A stretch of 64,000 nt of DNA from Aestuariibius insulae (GCF_040783535.2 NZ_JBFONW020000002.1:434001-498000); one strand, 5' to 3'; numbered from the stretch's first letter, positions 1-9,070 are shown. Notes: a model not told the origin generated them from the sequence alone. Program-made: numbers and translations.

Positions 1-2
1 TC

Positions 3-635
3 TCCGCCGAGGCGCTCGGCACCGCGTTCCTGCTGATCGGCGTCGTCGGATCGGGCATCATGGGCGAAACGCTGGCAGGCGGAAACGTCGCCATCGCGCT
101 CCTGGCCAATGCCATCGCGACGGGCTGCATCCTCTATGTCATCATTCTGACGCTCGGGCCCATCTCGGGCGCGCATTTCAATCCCGCCGTCACGCTTGCC
201 TTCCTGATCCGCAAGGAGATCACGCCGGGTCTGGCCGCTGCTTACGTCGCCGTGCAGATCGCGGCGGGCCTCCTCGGCGTCTGGGCTGCGCATCTTATGT
301 TCGATCTGCCCATATGGCAGTTCTCGACCACGGCCCGTACCGGTCCCGCTCTCTGGGCATCCGAGCTGATCGCGACGTTCGGGCTGCTCCTTGTGATCTT
401 CGGCGGGCTCAAAGCCCGGCCCGACGCCGTTCCGGTCCTTGTCGCGCTCTATATCACCGGCGCCTATTGGTTCACCGCCTCGACCAGTTTCGCGAACCCT
501 GCCGTGACCATCGCGCGCGGCTTGTCCGATACGTTCGCGGGCATTAACCCGGCCCATATTCCGGCCTATATCCTCGTCCAGATCCTCGCGGTCCTCGTGG
601 CCGCGATCGTGCTTCCGCGCCTTCTGGACGATTAG
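3..635 (+). CDS. MIP-family channel (aquaporin/glycerol facilitator), 5' end missing
   Basis: The reading frame is open from the first bases, so the start lies before the window; 210 residues are visible. It is a polytopic inner-membrane channel of the major intrinsic protein family. Both signature loops are present: HFNPAVTLAF in the first half and SFANPAVTIARG in the second, the two NPA boxes that meet in the pore. Hydrophobic helices fill the rest. Water is the likely substrate, but small solutes or metalloids are possible for bacterial MIPs and the sequence does not decide. It is followed after 55 bases by two small CsbD-like genes on the same strand, a pairing that hints at osmotic or envelope stress. 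Confidence 0.88.
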   Translation, partial: SAEALGTAFLLIGVVGSGIMGETLAGGNVAIALLANAIATGCILYVIILTLGPISGAHFNPAVTLAFLIRKEITPGLAAAYVAVQIAAGLLGVWAAHLMFDLPIWQFSTTARTGPALWASELIATFGLLLVIFGGLKARPDAVPVLVALYITGAYWFTASTSFANPAVTIARGLSDTFAGINPAHIPAYILVQILAVLVAAIVLPRLLDD

Positions 636-690
636 GCGGAACCGCTCCCGCGTCCGGGACGTTCAATATCGAATGTCAAAGGAGACCGGG

Positions 691-1041
691 ATGGACTGGA
701 CGACCGTCGAAAAGAACTGGGCCGCCTACACGCCGCGCGTCCTGACCCGCTGGCCCGGCCTTGATGAGGACGAGGTGCTGGCGACCGACGGCGATCTGGA
801 CCGCTTTGCCGAATATCTCGCCATCGCGACCTCGCAAAGCGTGCAGGGCGCCCGTGACGAGGCGCGCGGTTGGGCCGAAGGCGAAGAACCGGCGGATGCC
901 AAGATGGATCCGACCCGCGACAACGAACGGATCTTCGACAGCGCCAAGAATATTCCAGTGGGCGAAGACGTCTACAGCGCTGATGCTGATTTCGGCGACG
1001 ATCGCATCCCCGAACCCCCGATGGACCGCAAGGCGGGCTGA
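691..1041 (+). CDS. CsbD-like small acidic protein
   Basis: This is a 116-residue soluble, acidic protein with no signal peptide. The N-terminal 60 residues resemble the CsbD family of bacterial stress proteins: it opens with MDW, has a conserved NW near residue 9, then WPGL and the segment DGDLDRFAEYLA. The C-terminal half (rich in Asp, Glu, Pro) is not part of that domain. I start it at 691 rather than the in-frame ATG at 673, because AAAGGAG at 678-684 sits 6 bases before 691 and family members start with M-x-W. The next gene encodes a shorter divergent copy of the same domain. Function is unknown; a general stress role is inferred only from the family. Confidence 0.7.
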   Translation: MDWTTVEKNWAAYTPRVLTRWPGLDEDEVLATDGDLDRFAEYLAIATSQSVQGARDEARGWAEGEEPADAKMDPTRDNERIFDSAKNIPVGEDVYSADADFGDDRIPEPPMDRKAG

Positions 1042-1071
1042 CAGACCAATCCACGACCGAGGAGACGACCG

Positions 1072-1302
1072 ATGATGACCTGGAGCGATATTGCAGGAGA
1101 CCCCGATCTTGCCATGCAAGTGCTGCATCCGGCCTTTCCTCATCTGCGTCCCACCCACGTCAAGGCCGCCGACGGCGATGCGGACCGGTTCGCTGCGCGC
1201 ATGGCCGGTCTGCACGATCTGACCGAAGAGGAAGCCGGGGAAATGATCGAGGATCGCCTCGGCACCACCTATCTGACCGCGACGCAGCACGCCGCTCAAT
1301 AG
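1072..1302 (+). CDS. Second CsbD-like small protein, divergent paralogue
   Basis: A 76-residue protein. It starts at ATG 1072 or the adjacent ATG 1075, with GAGGAG at 1059-1064 as the ribosome-binding site. Aligned by eye with the preceding gene product it shares MTWSDI against MDWTTV, then FP-L-V-A-DGD-DRFA against WP-L-V-A-DGD-DRFA, so the two look like products of an old tandem duplication. It lacks the acidic C-terminal tail of its neighbour. The 30-base gap suggests cotranscription. It could equally be a lineage-specific small protein of unknown role; the CsbD link is by resemblance to its neighbour. Confidence 0.65.
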   Translation: MMTWSDIAGDPDLAMQVLHPAFPHLRPTHVKAADGDADRFAARMAGLHDLTEEEAGEMIEDRLGTTYLTATQHAAQ

Positions 1303-1320
1303 CAGGCTCTTGAACCCCTG

Positions 1321-1343
1321 CACCGGACTGGCGTAGCCCGGTG
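1321..1343 (+). promoter_or_regulatory. Hairpin abutting the acyl-CoA ligase start codon
   Basis: CACCGG (1321-1326) and CCGGTG (1338-1343) form an inverted repeat with an 11-base loop; one more G-C pair extends it to 1320-1344. It ends just before the ATG at 1346 and no Shine-Dalgarno is visible, so the stem may limit translation or act as a terminator for the small genes upstream. Confidence 0.4.
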
Positions 1344-1345
1344 CC

Positions 1346-2818
1346 ATGTCCAGCCCGTTCAATCTTTCCCAGTATGTGCTCGCGAATGCTGGGGATTGCC
1401 CGGATAAGACTGCGCTCGCCATTCTGGGGCCCGCAAAAGCTGAATGCTGGTCCTATGCTCGCCTAGAAGCGGCCGTGCGCGGCACAGCCACTGGCCTTCT
1501 GCAAAGCGGCCTGAACCAAGGCGACCGCGTCCTTCTGCGCCTTGGAAACAGCGCCGATTTCCCCGTCGCCTATCTCGGTGCCATTGCGGCGGGCCTGATC
1601 CCCGTCCCGACCTCCACCGCACTGACCCGGCCCGAGATGACGGCGCTCGCCCGCGATCTAGAGCCCGCCGCCATCCTGACCGACGGCAGCTGCCCTATCC
1701 CGGACGGCGGTACTCCCACATACGATCTAAGCGTGCTTAGAGATTGGCAGAGCCTGCCCGCCGCCCCTTATGCGATGGGCGACCCCGAGCAGGCCGCCTA
1801 TATCGTCTACACCTCCGGCACGTCGGGCAAACCGCGCGGCGTCATCCACGCCCACCGCGCGATCCTGGCCCGTCAGATGATGCATCAGGGCTGGTATGGC
1901 CTGAGATCTGAGGACCGGCTACTCCATGCGGGCGCCTTCAACTGGACCTATACGCTCGGCACCGGCCTTCTCGATCCTTGGACGATCGGTGCAACCGCGC
2001 TGGTCCCTCAGGAGGGAACGGAGGCCAGCCTCCTGCCGCTCCTTCTCAAGCGGCATGAGACCACGATCTTTGCCGCCGCACCCGGCATCTATCGGCGCTT
2101 CCTGCGCGAGGCCGGGCCGCTCGATCTACCGCACCTGCGCCATGGCCTTTCCGCCGGAGAAAAGCTCCCGGATCCGGTCCGCGCTGCATGGGAGGAGGCG
2201 ACAGGCACGAAGGTCCATGAGGCGTTCGGCATGTCCGAATGCTCCACCTTCCTCTCCGGCTCCCCGGACCGCCCTGCTCCGCCGGGCACGTCGGGCTACC
2301 CCCAGCCTGGCCGCCGCGTGACGCTGCGCTCCGGCGGCGCCGAGGCAAATCCCGGCACGATCGCCATCCACCGCTCCGATCCCGGCCTCATGCTGGGTTA
2401 CCTGAACGCCCCAGAAGAGACCGCCGGCCGCTTTGACGGCGACTGGTTCCTCACCGGCGATCTGGGAGAGCGGCAGCCGGACGGCGCCATCGCCTATCTT
2501 GGCCGCGACGACGACATGATGAATGCGGGCGGTGTGCGCGTCTCCCCGCTCGAGGTCGAGGCCGCGCTCTCCGGCCATCCGCAGATCACCGATATCGCCG
2601 CCATCGAGGTTCCCGTGACGGACAGCACCACCATTATCGCCGCCATCTACAGCGCCGCGGGGGATATCGCCGAGGACGAGCTGAACCGTTTTGCAGCCGG
2701 GCGTCTGGCCAGATACAAACAACCCCGTCTCTATCGCCGTCTCGAGGCGCTTCCACGCGGCGCGAACGGGAAACTCCTGCGCCGCCAGCTGCGCGATCAA
2801 TTCGAAAGACCAATATGA
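1346..2818 (+). CDS. AMP-forming acyl-CoA synthetase (benzoate-CoA ligase-like)
   Basis: A 490-residue class I adenylate-forming enzyme that would activate a carboxylic acid with ATP and transfer it to CoA. The phosphate-binding motif YTSGTSGKPRG lies near residue 155, the adenine-binding segment EAFGMSECS is in the middle, and TGDLG, GRDDDMMNAGG and the catalytic lysine in RGANGKLLRR (about residue 476) close the protein. The overall pattern, including the short C-terminal domain, recalls benzoate-CoA ligase-type proteins; the acid substrate cannot be told from sequence. The start has no clear Shine-Dalgarno, but the N-terminus fits the family. Its stop overlaps the next gene start by 4 bases (ATGA), so the two are probably translationally coupled. 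Confidence 0.85.
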   Translation: MSSPFNLSQYVLANAGDCPDKTALAILGPAKAECWSYARLEAAVRGTATGLLQSGLNQGDRVLLRLGNSADFPVAYLGAIAAGLIPVPTSTALTRPEMTALARDLEPAAILTDGSCPIPDGGTPTYDLSVLRDWQSLPAAPYAMGDPEQAAYIVYTSGTSGKPRGVIHAHRAILARQMMHQGWYGLRSEDRLLHAGAFNWTYTLGTGLLDPWTIGATALVPQEGTEASLLPLLLKRHETTIFAAAPGIYRRFLREAGPLDLPHLRHGLSAGEKLPDPVRAAWEEATGTKVHEAFGMSECSTFLSGSPDRPAPPGTSGYPQPGRRVTLRSGGAEANPGTIAIHRSDPGLMLGYLNAPEETAGRFDGDWFLTGDLGERQPDGAIAYLGRDDDMMNAGGVRVSPLEVEAALSGHPQITDIAAIEVPVTDSTTIIAAIYSAAGDIAEDELNRFAAGRLARYKQPRLYRRLEALPRGANGKLLRRQLRDQFERPI

Positions 2819-3468
2819 CCGAACCCGTCCAGCTTGATATCCTGTCCGACCCGATCTGCCCCTGGTGTTTTATCGGCAAGACCCAGCTTGATCGCGCGCT
2901 GGCAGACGCGCCCGATCACCCCTTTGCGATCCAGTGGCATCCCTTCCAGCTCAACCCCGACATGCTGCGCGAAGGCGTAGATCGGCGCGCCTATCTCGAA
3001 GCAAAGTTCGGCGGCAAGGACGGGGCGGACAAGGTCTATGGCCGGATCGCGGATCACGCCCGCGACATCGGGGTGGAGATGGATCTGGACGGGATCACCC
3101 GCACACCCAACACGCTCGATGCGCATCGGCTGATCCACTGGGCCGGGATCGAGAGCAAGCAGAACGCTGCCGTTGACGCGCTCTTCAAGGCGTATTTCCA
3201 GAACGGTCGCGATATCGGGGATGCCGATACGCTAGCCGATATCGCCGATGCCATCGGCCTCGACGCGGCCACGATCCACCGCCTGCTCGCCTCCGATGCC
3301 GATCTCGATTGTATCCGCGAGCGGGACGCCAAGGCCCGCGAGATGGGGGTGAATTCGGTTCCGACCTTTATCGTCGGCGGCAAACATGCCGTCCCCGGCG
3401 CGCAGCCGCCCGAGCTTTGGGCGCAGGTCATCGCCGACATAAAGGAGCAGCACGCCGCCGCCTCATGA
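2815..3468 (+). CDS. DsbA-family oxidoreductase (FrnE-like)
   Basis: A 217-residue protein of the DsbA/2-hydroxychromene-2-carboxylate isomerase superfamily. The thioredoxin-fold redox motif is C15-P-W-C18 (DPICPWCFIGK), and the cis-proline loop is GVNSVPTFIVGG near the C-terminus. There is no signal peptide, so it is cytoplasmic, unlike periplasmic DsbA. FrnE-like proteins are thought to handle thiol redox or polyketide-type substrates. It overlaps the acyl-CoA ligase stop by 4 bases and is followed by a possible 29-codon gene that overlaps by another 4 bases. Confidence 0.87.
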   Translation: MTEPVQLDILSDPICPWCFIGKTQLDRALADAPDHPFAIQWHPFQLNPDMLREGVDRRAYLEAKFGGKDGADKVYGRIADHARDIGVEMDLDGITRTPNTLDAHRLIHWAGIESKQNAAVDALFKAYFQNGRDIGDADTLADIADAIGLDAATIHRLLASDADLDCIRERDAKAREMGVNSVPTFIVGGKHAVPGAQPPELWAQVIADIKEQHAAAS

Positions 3469-3554
3469 ACCGCGAGAGGCTTTCCAATCTGCTGACGACG
3501 CTCCTTGGCATTGCCGGTCTGGGCAGGATCTTCTTTCGCTTCGTCAAGGACTAA
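3465..3554 (+). CDS. Possible small membrane peptide, 29 aa
   Basis: A 29-codon reading frame whose ATG overlaps the stop of the DsbA-like gene (ATGA). The product begins MNRERLSNLLTTLLGIAGLG and ends in a basic, aromatic tail, which would suit a single short hydrophobic helix with charged ends. AAAGGAG lies at 3441-3447, too far upstream for an ideal ribosome-binding site, so coupling to the upstream stop would be needed. I do not recognise a family; the sequence could be non-coding. Confidence 0.4.
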   Translation: MNRERLSNLLTTLLGIAGLGRIFFRFVKD

Positions 3555-3719
3555 AGCCGGATCCACGCCCTATCATCACCCTACCCATGGCTGGCTATGA
3601 CAGCCTCGGTTCGACACCTGCCCTTGGCAAAATCGGAACGACTGTGCCGATCTTTCCAAGCCTCGGCATCGTTGCTGCCACTGCGGGTCCCGCACTCTCA
3701 AAAATTAGGCTTCCGTCTC

Positions 3720-5000
3720 TCACGCCTTTTCCTCTTCGCGATAGGGATGCTCCTCTTCCTCCTCGGCCTTGTTCAGCACCAAATTGGCCGCATAACCGTG
3801 GATCAGGATCGACAGCACGATCACCAGCACGGCGATCCGCCAGACCGTATCGATGTCCGTAAAGTCCGCGTGGTTCTGGGCGTAGGCGATGTAGAAGATC
3901 GAACCCATCCCGCGCACGCCAAAGAAAGCCACGTTGCGCCGGGCCATATTCTCGCATTTGAGGCCCAGCAGCGACAGAAAGCCCGTAGTGGGCCGCAGCA
4001 GAAAGATCAGCCCGAGCGCAAAGGCGACCTCGATCCAGCGCAGCCCCGCCAGCGCGCCCGACCCGACGAACGTGCCCAGCCAGAGCAGAAGCAGCGCCAG
4101 AAGGATGGATTCCAGCTGATCGGCGCCGTGATGGACGAACTTCTCGTAATTCTCCATATCGGTGCCCCGCGACCGGTCTCGCCCGGCCCGTGCGCAGGCA
4201 AAGACGGCGAGGAACCCGTAGCCGTCCACACCCTCGGTCACGCCATAGCTGATCAGCGTTGACGCCAGAACCATGACGATCGCGTTCCAGCCGCCACTAT
4301 TGGCGTCACCCATGCCGCTGAAAACGATCCGCGACATCGCTATCCCGCAAAGATACCCCACGATCCAGCCCGCCGCGACGCGGTAGACGAAATCGAAGCC
4401 GAGCCATTCCAGCCCCCATTCATCGATGCTGTACCAGCCCAGAGTGGCCGTGGTGATTGCCAGATAAACGAAAGGAAAGGCCAGCCCGTCATTCAGCCCC
4501 GCCTCGGCGGTCAGCGACACCTCCATCGGGTCCTCTTCCTGCCCCGGCGGGCTGACCTGAACGGACCGCGCCAGCACCGGATCGGTCGGCGCGAGCGAGG
4601 CGGCCAGCAGCAGCGCCGCCGCGATCGGCAGCCCCAGCGTGTAGATCCCCAAAAGCGCGATGGCGAGGATCGTCAGCGGCATTGCCACGATCAAGAGCCG
4701 GAAGGTCGCGTTCCAGTTGCGCCAACTGCCCTTCGTGTCGATGGCCAGACCCGCCCCGGCCAGCGAGATGATGACGATCAGCTCGGACGTATGTTCGATG
4801 ATCGCGGTGGACAGGCCGCCGACACGCGGATCGATCACGGGAAGCCCGATCAGACCGATCGCGGTGCCGATCATGACGTAAAGCAGCGGCATGTTCACGA
4901 TGCGGTAGCGCGACAAAGTCGGCTGCAGCGTCAGCCCCAGAAGGGCGAGCCCGAAGACCGCATAAAACACATCGCGGTAATCAATCGTGCCAAACATCAA
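3720..5000 (-). CDS. Cation:proton antiporter, CPA1 (NhaP-type)
   Basis: A 426-residue polytopic membrane protein with about 12 hydrophobic segments. The CPA1 hallmarks are visible: LAPTDPVLARS in the middle of the core domain and AEAGLNDGLAFPFV shortly after, which carries the ND-type ion-binding pair. The family exchanges Na+ or K+ for protons across the inner membrane and supports pH and salt homeostasis. The C-terminus is short and acidic (EEEEE cluster), without the cytoplasmic tail or RCK domain of longer relatives. It is transcribed away from mfd-side genes but on the same strand as mfd; a small ACCGG/CCGGT hairpin (5021-5035) lies between them. Confidence 0.85.
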   Translation of the reverse strand: MMFGTIDYRDVFYAVFGLALLGLTLQPTLSRYRIVNMPLLYVMIGTAIGLIGLPVIDPRVGGLSTAIIEHTSELIVIISLAGAGLAIDTKGSWRNWNATFRLLIVAMPLTILAIALLGIYTLGLPIAAALLLAASLAPTDPVLARSVQVSPPGQEEDPMEVSLTAEAGLNDGLAFPFVYLAITTATLGWYSIDEWGLEWLGFDFVYRVAAGWIVGYLCGIAMSRIVFSGMGDANSGGWNAIVMVLASTLISYGVTEGVDGYGFLAVFACARAGRDRSRGTDMENYEKFVHHGADQLESILLALLLLWLGTFVGSGALAGLRWIEVAFALGLIFLLRPTTGFLSLLGLKCENMARRNVAFFGVRGMGSIFYIAYAQNHADFTDIDTVWRIAVLVIVLSILIHGYAANLVLNKAEEEEEHPYREEEKA

Positions 5001-5056
5001 ATGCCCCGGGCGAAAGTCCTACCGGCTCAACCGGTCCGGACGCGCCGGGTTCCGCG

Positions 5057-8000
5057 CTATTCGGCGGGCGTCTTGGCTTTGATCGCGCCCGCCTTCTCCG
5101 CCAGGTCGCGGGCGACGGCAAAGGCGCCCTTGATCTTGTCGGCTTCCGTCTTCCAGTCGCGGCGCACGACGATCTTGTTGTCCTTGACCTTGGCCTGTCC
5201 GCGTTGATCGCCGATGAACTCCACCAGTCCTTCGGGAGAGGCGAACTTGTCGTTATGGAATTGGATCGTCGCCCCTTTCGGCCCCGCATCCAGCTTGGCG
5301 ATCCCGGCGCGCTTGCACATCGCCTTGATGCGCACGACCAGCAGGAGGGTATTCACCTCCTTGGGCAGCTTGCCGAAACGGTCGATCAGCTCGGCGGCAA
5401 AGCCTTCCAGCTCGACCTTGGTTGTCAGCTCGCTCAAGCGGCGATAGAGGCCCAGCCGCACATCAAGATCAGGCACATATTCGTCCGGGATCAGGACCGG
5501 CACGCCCAAATTGATCGACGGCGCCCATTGCCCGTCATCGACGATCCCCTCCGCCTCGCCCGACTTGATCTTGGCGATCTGCTCTTCAAGCATCTGCTGG
5601 TAAAGCTCGTAGCCCACCTCGCGCATTTGCCCGGACTGCTCTTCGCCCAGAAGGTTGCCCGCCCCGCGAATATCCAGATCCTGCGAGGCCAGCGTGAAGC
5701 CTGCCCCCAGCGTGTCGAGCGATCCCAGCACCCGCAGCCGCTTTTCGGCCTGCGGCGTCAGCTTCACGCGCGGTTTCGTCGTCAGATACGCATAGGCACG
5801 CGTCTTGGAGCGTCCCACGCGCCCCCGGATCTGGTAAAGCTGCGCCAGACCGAACATGTCGGCGCGATGCACGACCATCGTGTTCGCGGTCGGAATATCG
5901 AGACCCGATTCGACGATCGTCGTCGCCAGCAGCACATCGAACTTGCCGTCGTAAAAGGCGTTCATCCGATCATCGAGCTCTCCGGCCGCCATCTGGCCAT
6001 GCGCCACGACATAGCTCAGTTCCGGCAGCTGCTCTTTCAGGAACTCCTCAATCTCGGGCAGATCGCTGATGCGCGGAACGACGTAGAAGCTCTGCCCGCC
6101 CCGGTAATGCTCGCGCAGCAGCGCCTCGCGGATCGTCACCGCATCGAATTCGCTGACATAGGTGCGGATCGCCAGCCGGTCGACGGGCGGCGTGCCGATG
6201 ATGCTTAGCTCGCGCACCCCGCTCAGCGACATCTGCAGCGTGCGAGGGATCGGCGTCGCCGTCAGCGTCAGCACATGGACATCCGTGCGCAGCGATTTCA
6301 GCCGCTCCTTGTGCGTGACGCCGAATTTTTGTTCTTCATCCACAACGAGAAGGCCGAGGTTCTTGAACTTGATCGACTTCGCCAAAAGCGCATGCGTGCC
6401 GACCACGATATCGGCCGTCCCGCGCGAGATCCCCTCGCGCGTCAGCTGCGCATCGCGCTGCGAGACGAACCGCGACAGGGGCCGGACCTGAATGGGAAAG
6501 CCTCGGAACCGTTCAGCAAAACTATTATAGTGCTGCCGCGCCAAAAGCGTCGTCGGCGCGATCACCGCAACCTGCACCCCCGACATCGCCGCGATAAAGG
6601 CCGCGCGCATCGCGACCTCGGTTTTGCCAAAGCCCACATCGCCGCAGATCAGCCGGTCCATCGGATGGCCGCTGGCCATGTCGGTCAGCACGTCCTCGAT
6701 CGCCGACAACTGATCGTCGGTTTCCTCGTACGGGAAGCGCGCGCAGAACTGATCCCAAAGCCCCTCCTGCGGCTCCATGACCGGCGCGGTCCTCAGCGCC
6801 CGCTCGGCCGCCACCCGGATCAGACGATCGGCGATCTGCCGGATCCGCTCTTTCAGCTTGGCCTTTTTGGCCTGCCACGCGCCGCCGCCCAGCTTGTCGA
6901 GCAGGCCTTCCTCATGGCCGAATTTCGACAGCAGCTCGATATTCTCGACGGGCAGGTAAAGCTTTGACTGCTCTGCATATTCCAGCAGCAGACATTCATG
7001 CGCCGCGCCGAGCGCGGTCACAACCTCCAGCCCCTTGTAGCGTCCGACCCCATGATCGACATGCACGACCAGATCGCCCGGCGTCAGGCTTTGCGCTTCG
7101 GTCAGGAAGTTCTCGGCCCGCCTCTTGCGTTTGGTCTGCCGGATCAGCCGGTCGCCGAGGACGTCCTGTTCGGAAATCACCGTCAGGTCCGGACTTTCAA
7201 ACCCATGCTCAAGCGCCCAGACCGCCAGATGCAGCCCGCGTTTTTCGACCCCCTTGAAGTCGCGCACCGGGATCGCCTCGGCCACGCCCTCATCCTCGAT
7301 CAGACCCGTCAGCCGCTCTCGCGCGCCTTCCGAATAGGAGGCGACAACGACCGGCCCCTCGGCCAGCTTTTCTTTAAGATGCGAGGCCAAGGCTCCGAAA
7401 AGGCTGATGCTTTCCTGCTGCCGCTCGGGCGAGAAGTTGCGCCCGATCCGCCCGCCCGCATCGATCACGCCAGGCCCCGTCGCCTGCGGCAGCGGCGCGA
7501 ACTGAAGCCGCCGGTGCCCCCCCACCGCCGCCTCCCAGGCCGCATCATCCAGATAGAGCAGCGCTGGCGGCGCGGGCTTGTAGACCGACCCCATCCCCCG
7601 CTGCGTCATCGCGGCCTTGCGCGTCTCGTATTGATCCTCGATCTGCTCCCACCGTGCCAGCCGCGACGGCGTCACCTGATCGTCCAGTGTCACCACCGCG
7701 CCGGGCAGGTAATCGAACAGGGTCTCCAGCCGCTCGTGGAAAAAGCCTAGCCAATGCTCGACCCCTTGGTGCTTGCGCCCCGCGCTCACCGCCTCGTAAA
7801 GCGGATCATCCGTGCCCGCCGCGCCGAACTCAATCCGGTAGGTCTGGCGGAACCGTGTGATTGCTGCCTCGTCGAGGATCACCTCGCTGACCGGCGCCAG
7901 CTCCACGACCTCAAGCTTCTCCACCGTCCGCTGCGTCGCCGGATCGAACCGCCGCGCCCCGTCCAGAACGTCTCCGAAAAGATCGAGCCGCACCGGCCCC

Positions 8001-8503
8001 GTCTCTCCCGGAGGATAGACGTCGATGATCCCGCCGCGTACGGCGTAATCGCCGGGCTCGGTCACCGTCGGCGCCTGCACGAACCCCATCCGCACCAGAA
8101 ACGCCTTGAGCGCCGCCTCGTCCACGCGCCCGCCGACACGCGCCTTGAAAGACGCTTCCTTCAGCACCTCGCGCGCAGGCACCTTCTGCGTCGCCGCTGT
8201 CATCGTGGTCAGCAGCACGAACCGCTCCGGCATCCCATGCGCCAGCGCCGCCAGCGTCGCCATGCGCGCTGCCGAGATGTCCGAATTCGGCGAGACCCGG
8301 TCGAAAGGCAGGCAGTCCCAGGCCGGAAACACCACGACCGGCACCTTCGGCGCAAAGAACGCCAGCGCCGAGCGCATCGCCTCAAGCCGCTTGTCGTCCC
8401 GCGCAACGTGGCAGACCGGCCCGCGCTCCAGCTCCCTGAGGATCAGGCGGGCGTCAAAGCCTTCCGGCGCGCCGGAGACGGTGAGTTTGGACGGATCGGA
8501 CAT
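5057..8503 (-). CDS. mfd: Transcription-repair coupling factor
   Basis: An 1148-residue DNA translocase, the normal length for Mfd. It displaces RNA polymerase stalled at lesions and recruits UvrA. In order: UvrB-like N-terminal domain, CarD-like RNA-polymerase interaction domain (starting around TPGDLVVHVDHGVGRYKG), then RecG-like helicase motifs: Walker A GDVGFGKTEVAM near residue 617, DEEQ box (LLVVDEEQKFGV), TATPIPRTLQMS and QIRGRVGRS. The C-terminal TRCF domain follows (PSINLGVPVLIPDEYVPD). The start at 8503 gives MSDPSKLTVSGAPEG, consistent with the family. It stands alone, flanked by an unrelated antiporter and membrane protein. Confidence 0.96.
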   Translation of the reverse strand: MSDPSKLTVSGAPEGFDARLILRELERGPVCHVARDDKRLEAMRSALAFFAPKVPVVVFPAWDCLPFDRVSPNSDISAARMATLAALAHGMPERFVLLTTMTAATQKVPAREVLKEASFKARVGGRVDEAALKAFLVRMGFVQAPTVTEPGDYAVRGGIIDVYPPGETGPVRLDLFGDVLDGARRFDPATQRTVEKLEVVELAPVSEVILDEAAITRFRQTYRIEFGAAGTDDPLYEAVSAGRKHQGVEHWLGFFHERLETLFDYLPGAVVTLDDQVTPSRLARWEQIEDQYETRKAAMTQRGMGSVYKPAPPALLYLDDAAWEAAVGGHRRLQFAPLPQATGPGVIDAGGRIGRNFSPERQQESISLFGALASHLKEKLAEGPVVVASYSEGARERLTGLIEDEGVAEAIPVRDFKGVEKRGLHLAVWALEHGFESPDLTVISEQDVLGDRLIRQTKRKRRAENFLTEAQSLTPGDLVVHVDHGVGRYKGLEVVTALGAAHECLLLEYAEQSKLYLPVENIELLSKFGHEEGLLDKLGGGAWQAKKAKLKERIRQIADRLIRVAAERALRTAPVMEPQEGLWDQFCARFPYEETDDQLSAIEDVLTDMASGHPMDRLICGDVGFGKTEVAMRAAFIAAMSGVQVAVIAPTTLLARQHYNSFAERFRGFPIQVRPLSRFVSQRDAQLTREGISRGTADIVVGTHALLAKSIKFKNLGLLVVDEEQKFGVTHKERLKSLRTDVHVLTLTATPIPRTLQMSLSGVRELSIIGTPPVDRLAIRTYVSEFDAVTIREALLREHYRGGQSFYVVPRISDLPEIEEFLKEQLPELSYVVAHGQMAAGELDDRMNAFYDGKFDVLLATTIVESGLDIPTANTMVVHRADMFGLAQLYQIRGRVGRSKTRAYAYLTTKPRVKLTPQAEKRLRVLGSLDTLGAGFTLASQDLDIRGAGNLLGEEQSGQMREVGYELYQQMLEEQIAKIKSGEAEGIVDDGQWAPSINLGVPVLIPDEYVPDLDVRLGLYRRLSELTTKVELEGFAAELIDRFGKLPKEVNTLLLVVRIKAMCKRAGIAKLDAGPKGATIQFHNDKFASPEGLVEFIGDQRGQAKVKDNKIVVRRDWKTEADKIKGAFAVARDLAEKAGAIKAKTPAE

Positions 8504-8545
8504 GGCCGCTCACCTACCCCGCAGCGGCGCGGAGTCAACGCCCCA

Positions 8546-9070
8546 TCAGCCAAACGGCCCGATCGACAGGTTCTGATACATCCCGAACATCGCGGTCACG
8601 AAAAGCGCGACCACACCGATCAGCTGCACAAAGAACCGGTGCCGCGCGAGAAGCGAGAAAAGAGCCTCTCCCTCGGGATGATCGCGGCGGATGATCTCGG
8701 CCGTGTGCAGCGTCAGAAGCGCCACGAAACTGATCGGGAAGGCGATCAAGAAAACGGCCTGCGCAAACTCGACCCAAAAGAGAAAGGCCAGAACCGCCAG
8801 CGACGACAGGGCAAAGGTGGCAAAGCCCAGCAGCCAAAGCCCCGCCATATCGACGATCGTGTAGATGCGGTTGGTGTTGATCCGCACCAGATCCATCAGA
8901 TCGCTGTAGCTTTGCGGGTTCTGCCGCCGCGCGCGCAGGACCAGATCATAGGGAATGCCCATGATCCAATGGCTGGCGCTCGACCACACGACTGCTAGCG
9001 CGATCCAGTACCACAGGTTCGAGAAGGAGCGCAGGTCGATCAGCTCGACCATCATTTCATAAATAGACAA
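8546..9070 (-). CDS. Conserved Rhodobacterales membrane protein, TTG start
   Basis: About 174 residues with four hydrophobic segments. The N-terminal signature IDLRSFSNLWYWIALAVVWS is characteristic of a Rhodobacterales family that databases often label component of the SufBCD complex, a name I would not rely on. An upstream ATG at 9145 is in frame but adds a low-complexity Arg-rich stretch. I prefer the TTG at 9070, because AGGA precedes it by 6 bases and the resulting start (SIYEMMVELIDLRSF) matches the family length. ATG at 9055 is the other option. Function is unknown. It is divergent from hemB. Confidence 0.7.
   Translation of the reverse strand: MSIYEMMVELIDLRSFSNLWYWIALAVVWSSASHWIMGIPYDLVLRARRQNPQSYSDLMDLVRINTNRIYTIVDMAGLWLLGFATFALSSLAVLAFLFWVEFAQAVFLIAFPISFVALLTLHTAEIIRRDHPEGEALFSLLARHRFFVQLIGVVALFVTAMFGMYQNLSIGPFG

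Noticed and set aside
3631..3660. ATCGG/CCGAT hairpin between the DsbA-like gene and the antiporter as terminator
   Set aside because: A 5-bp stem with a 10-base loop; could be chance.
5021..5035. Small ACCGG/CCGGT hairpin after mfd as terminator
   Set aside because: Only 5 bp and no U tract; too weak to call.
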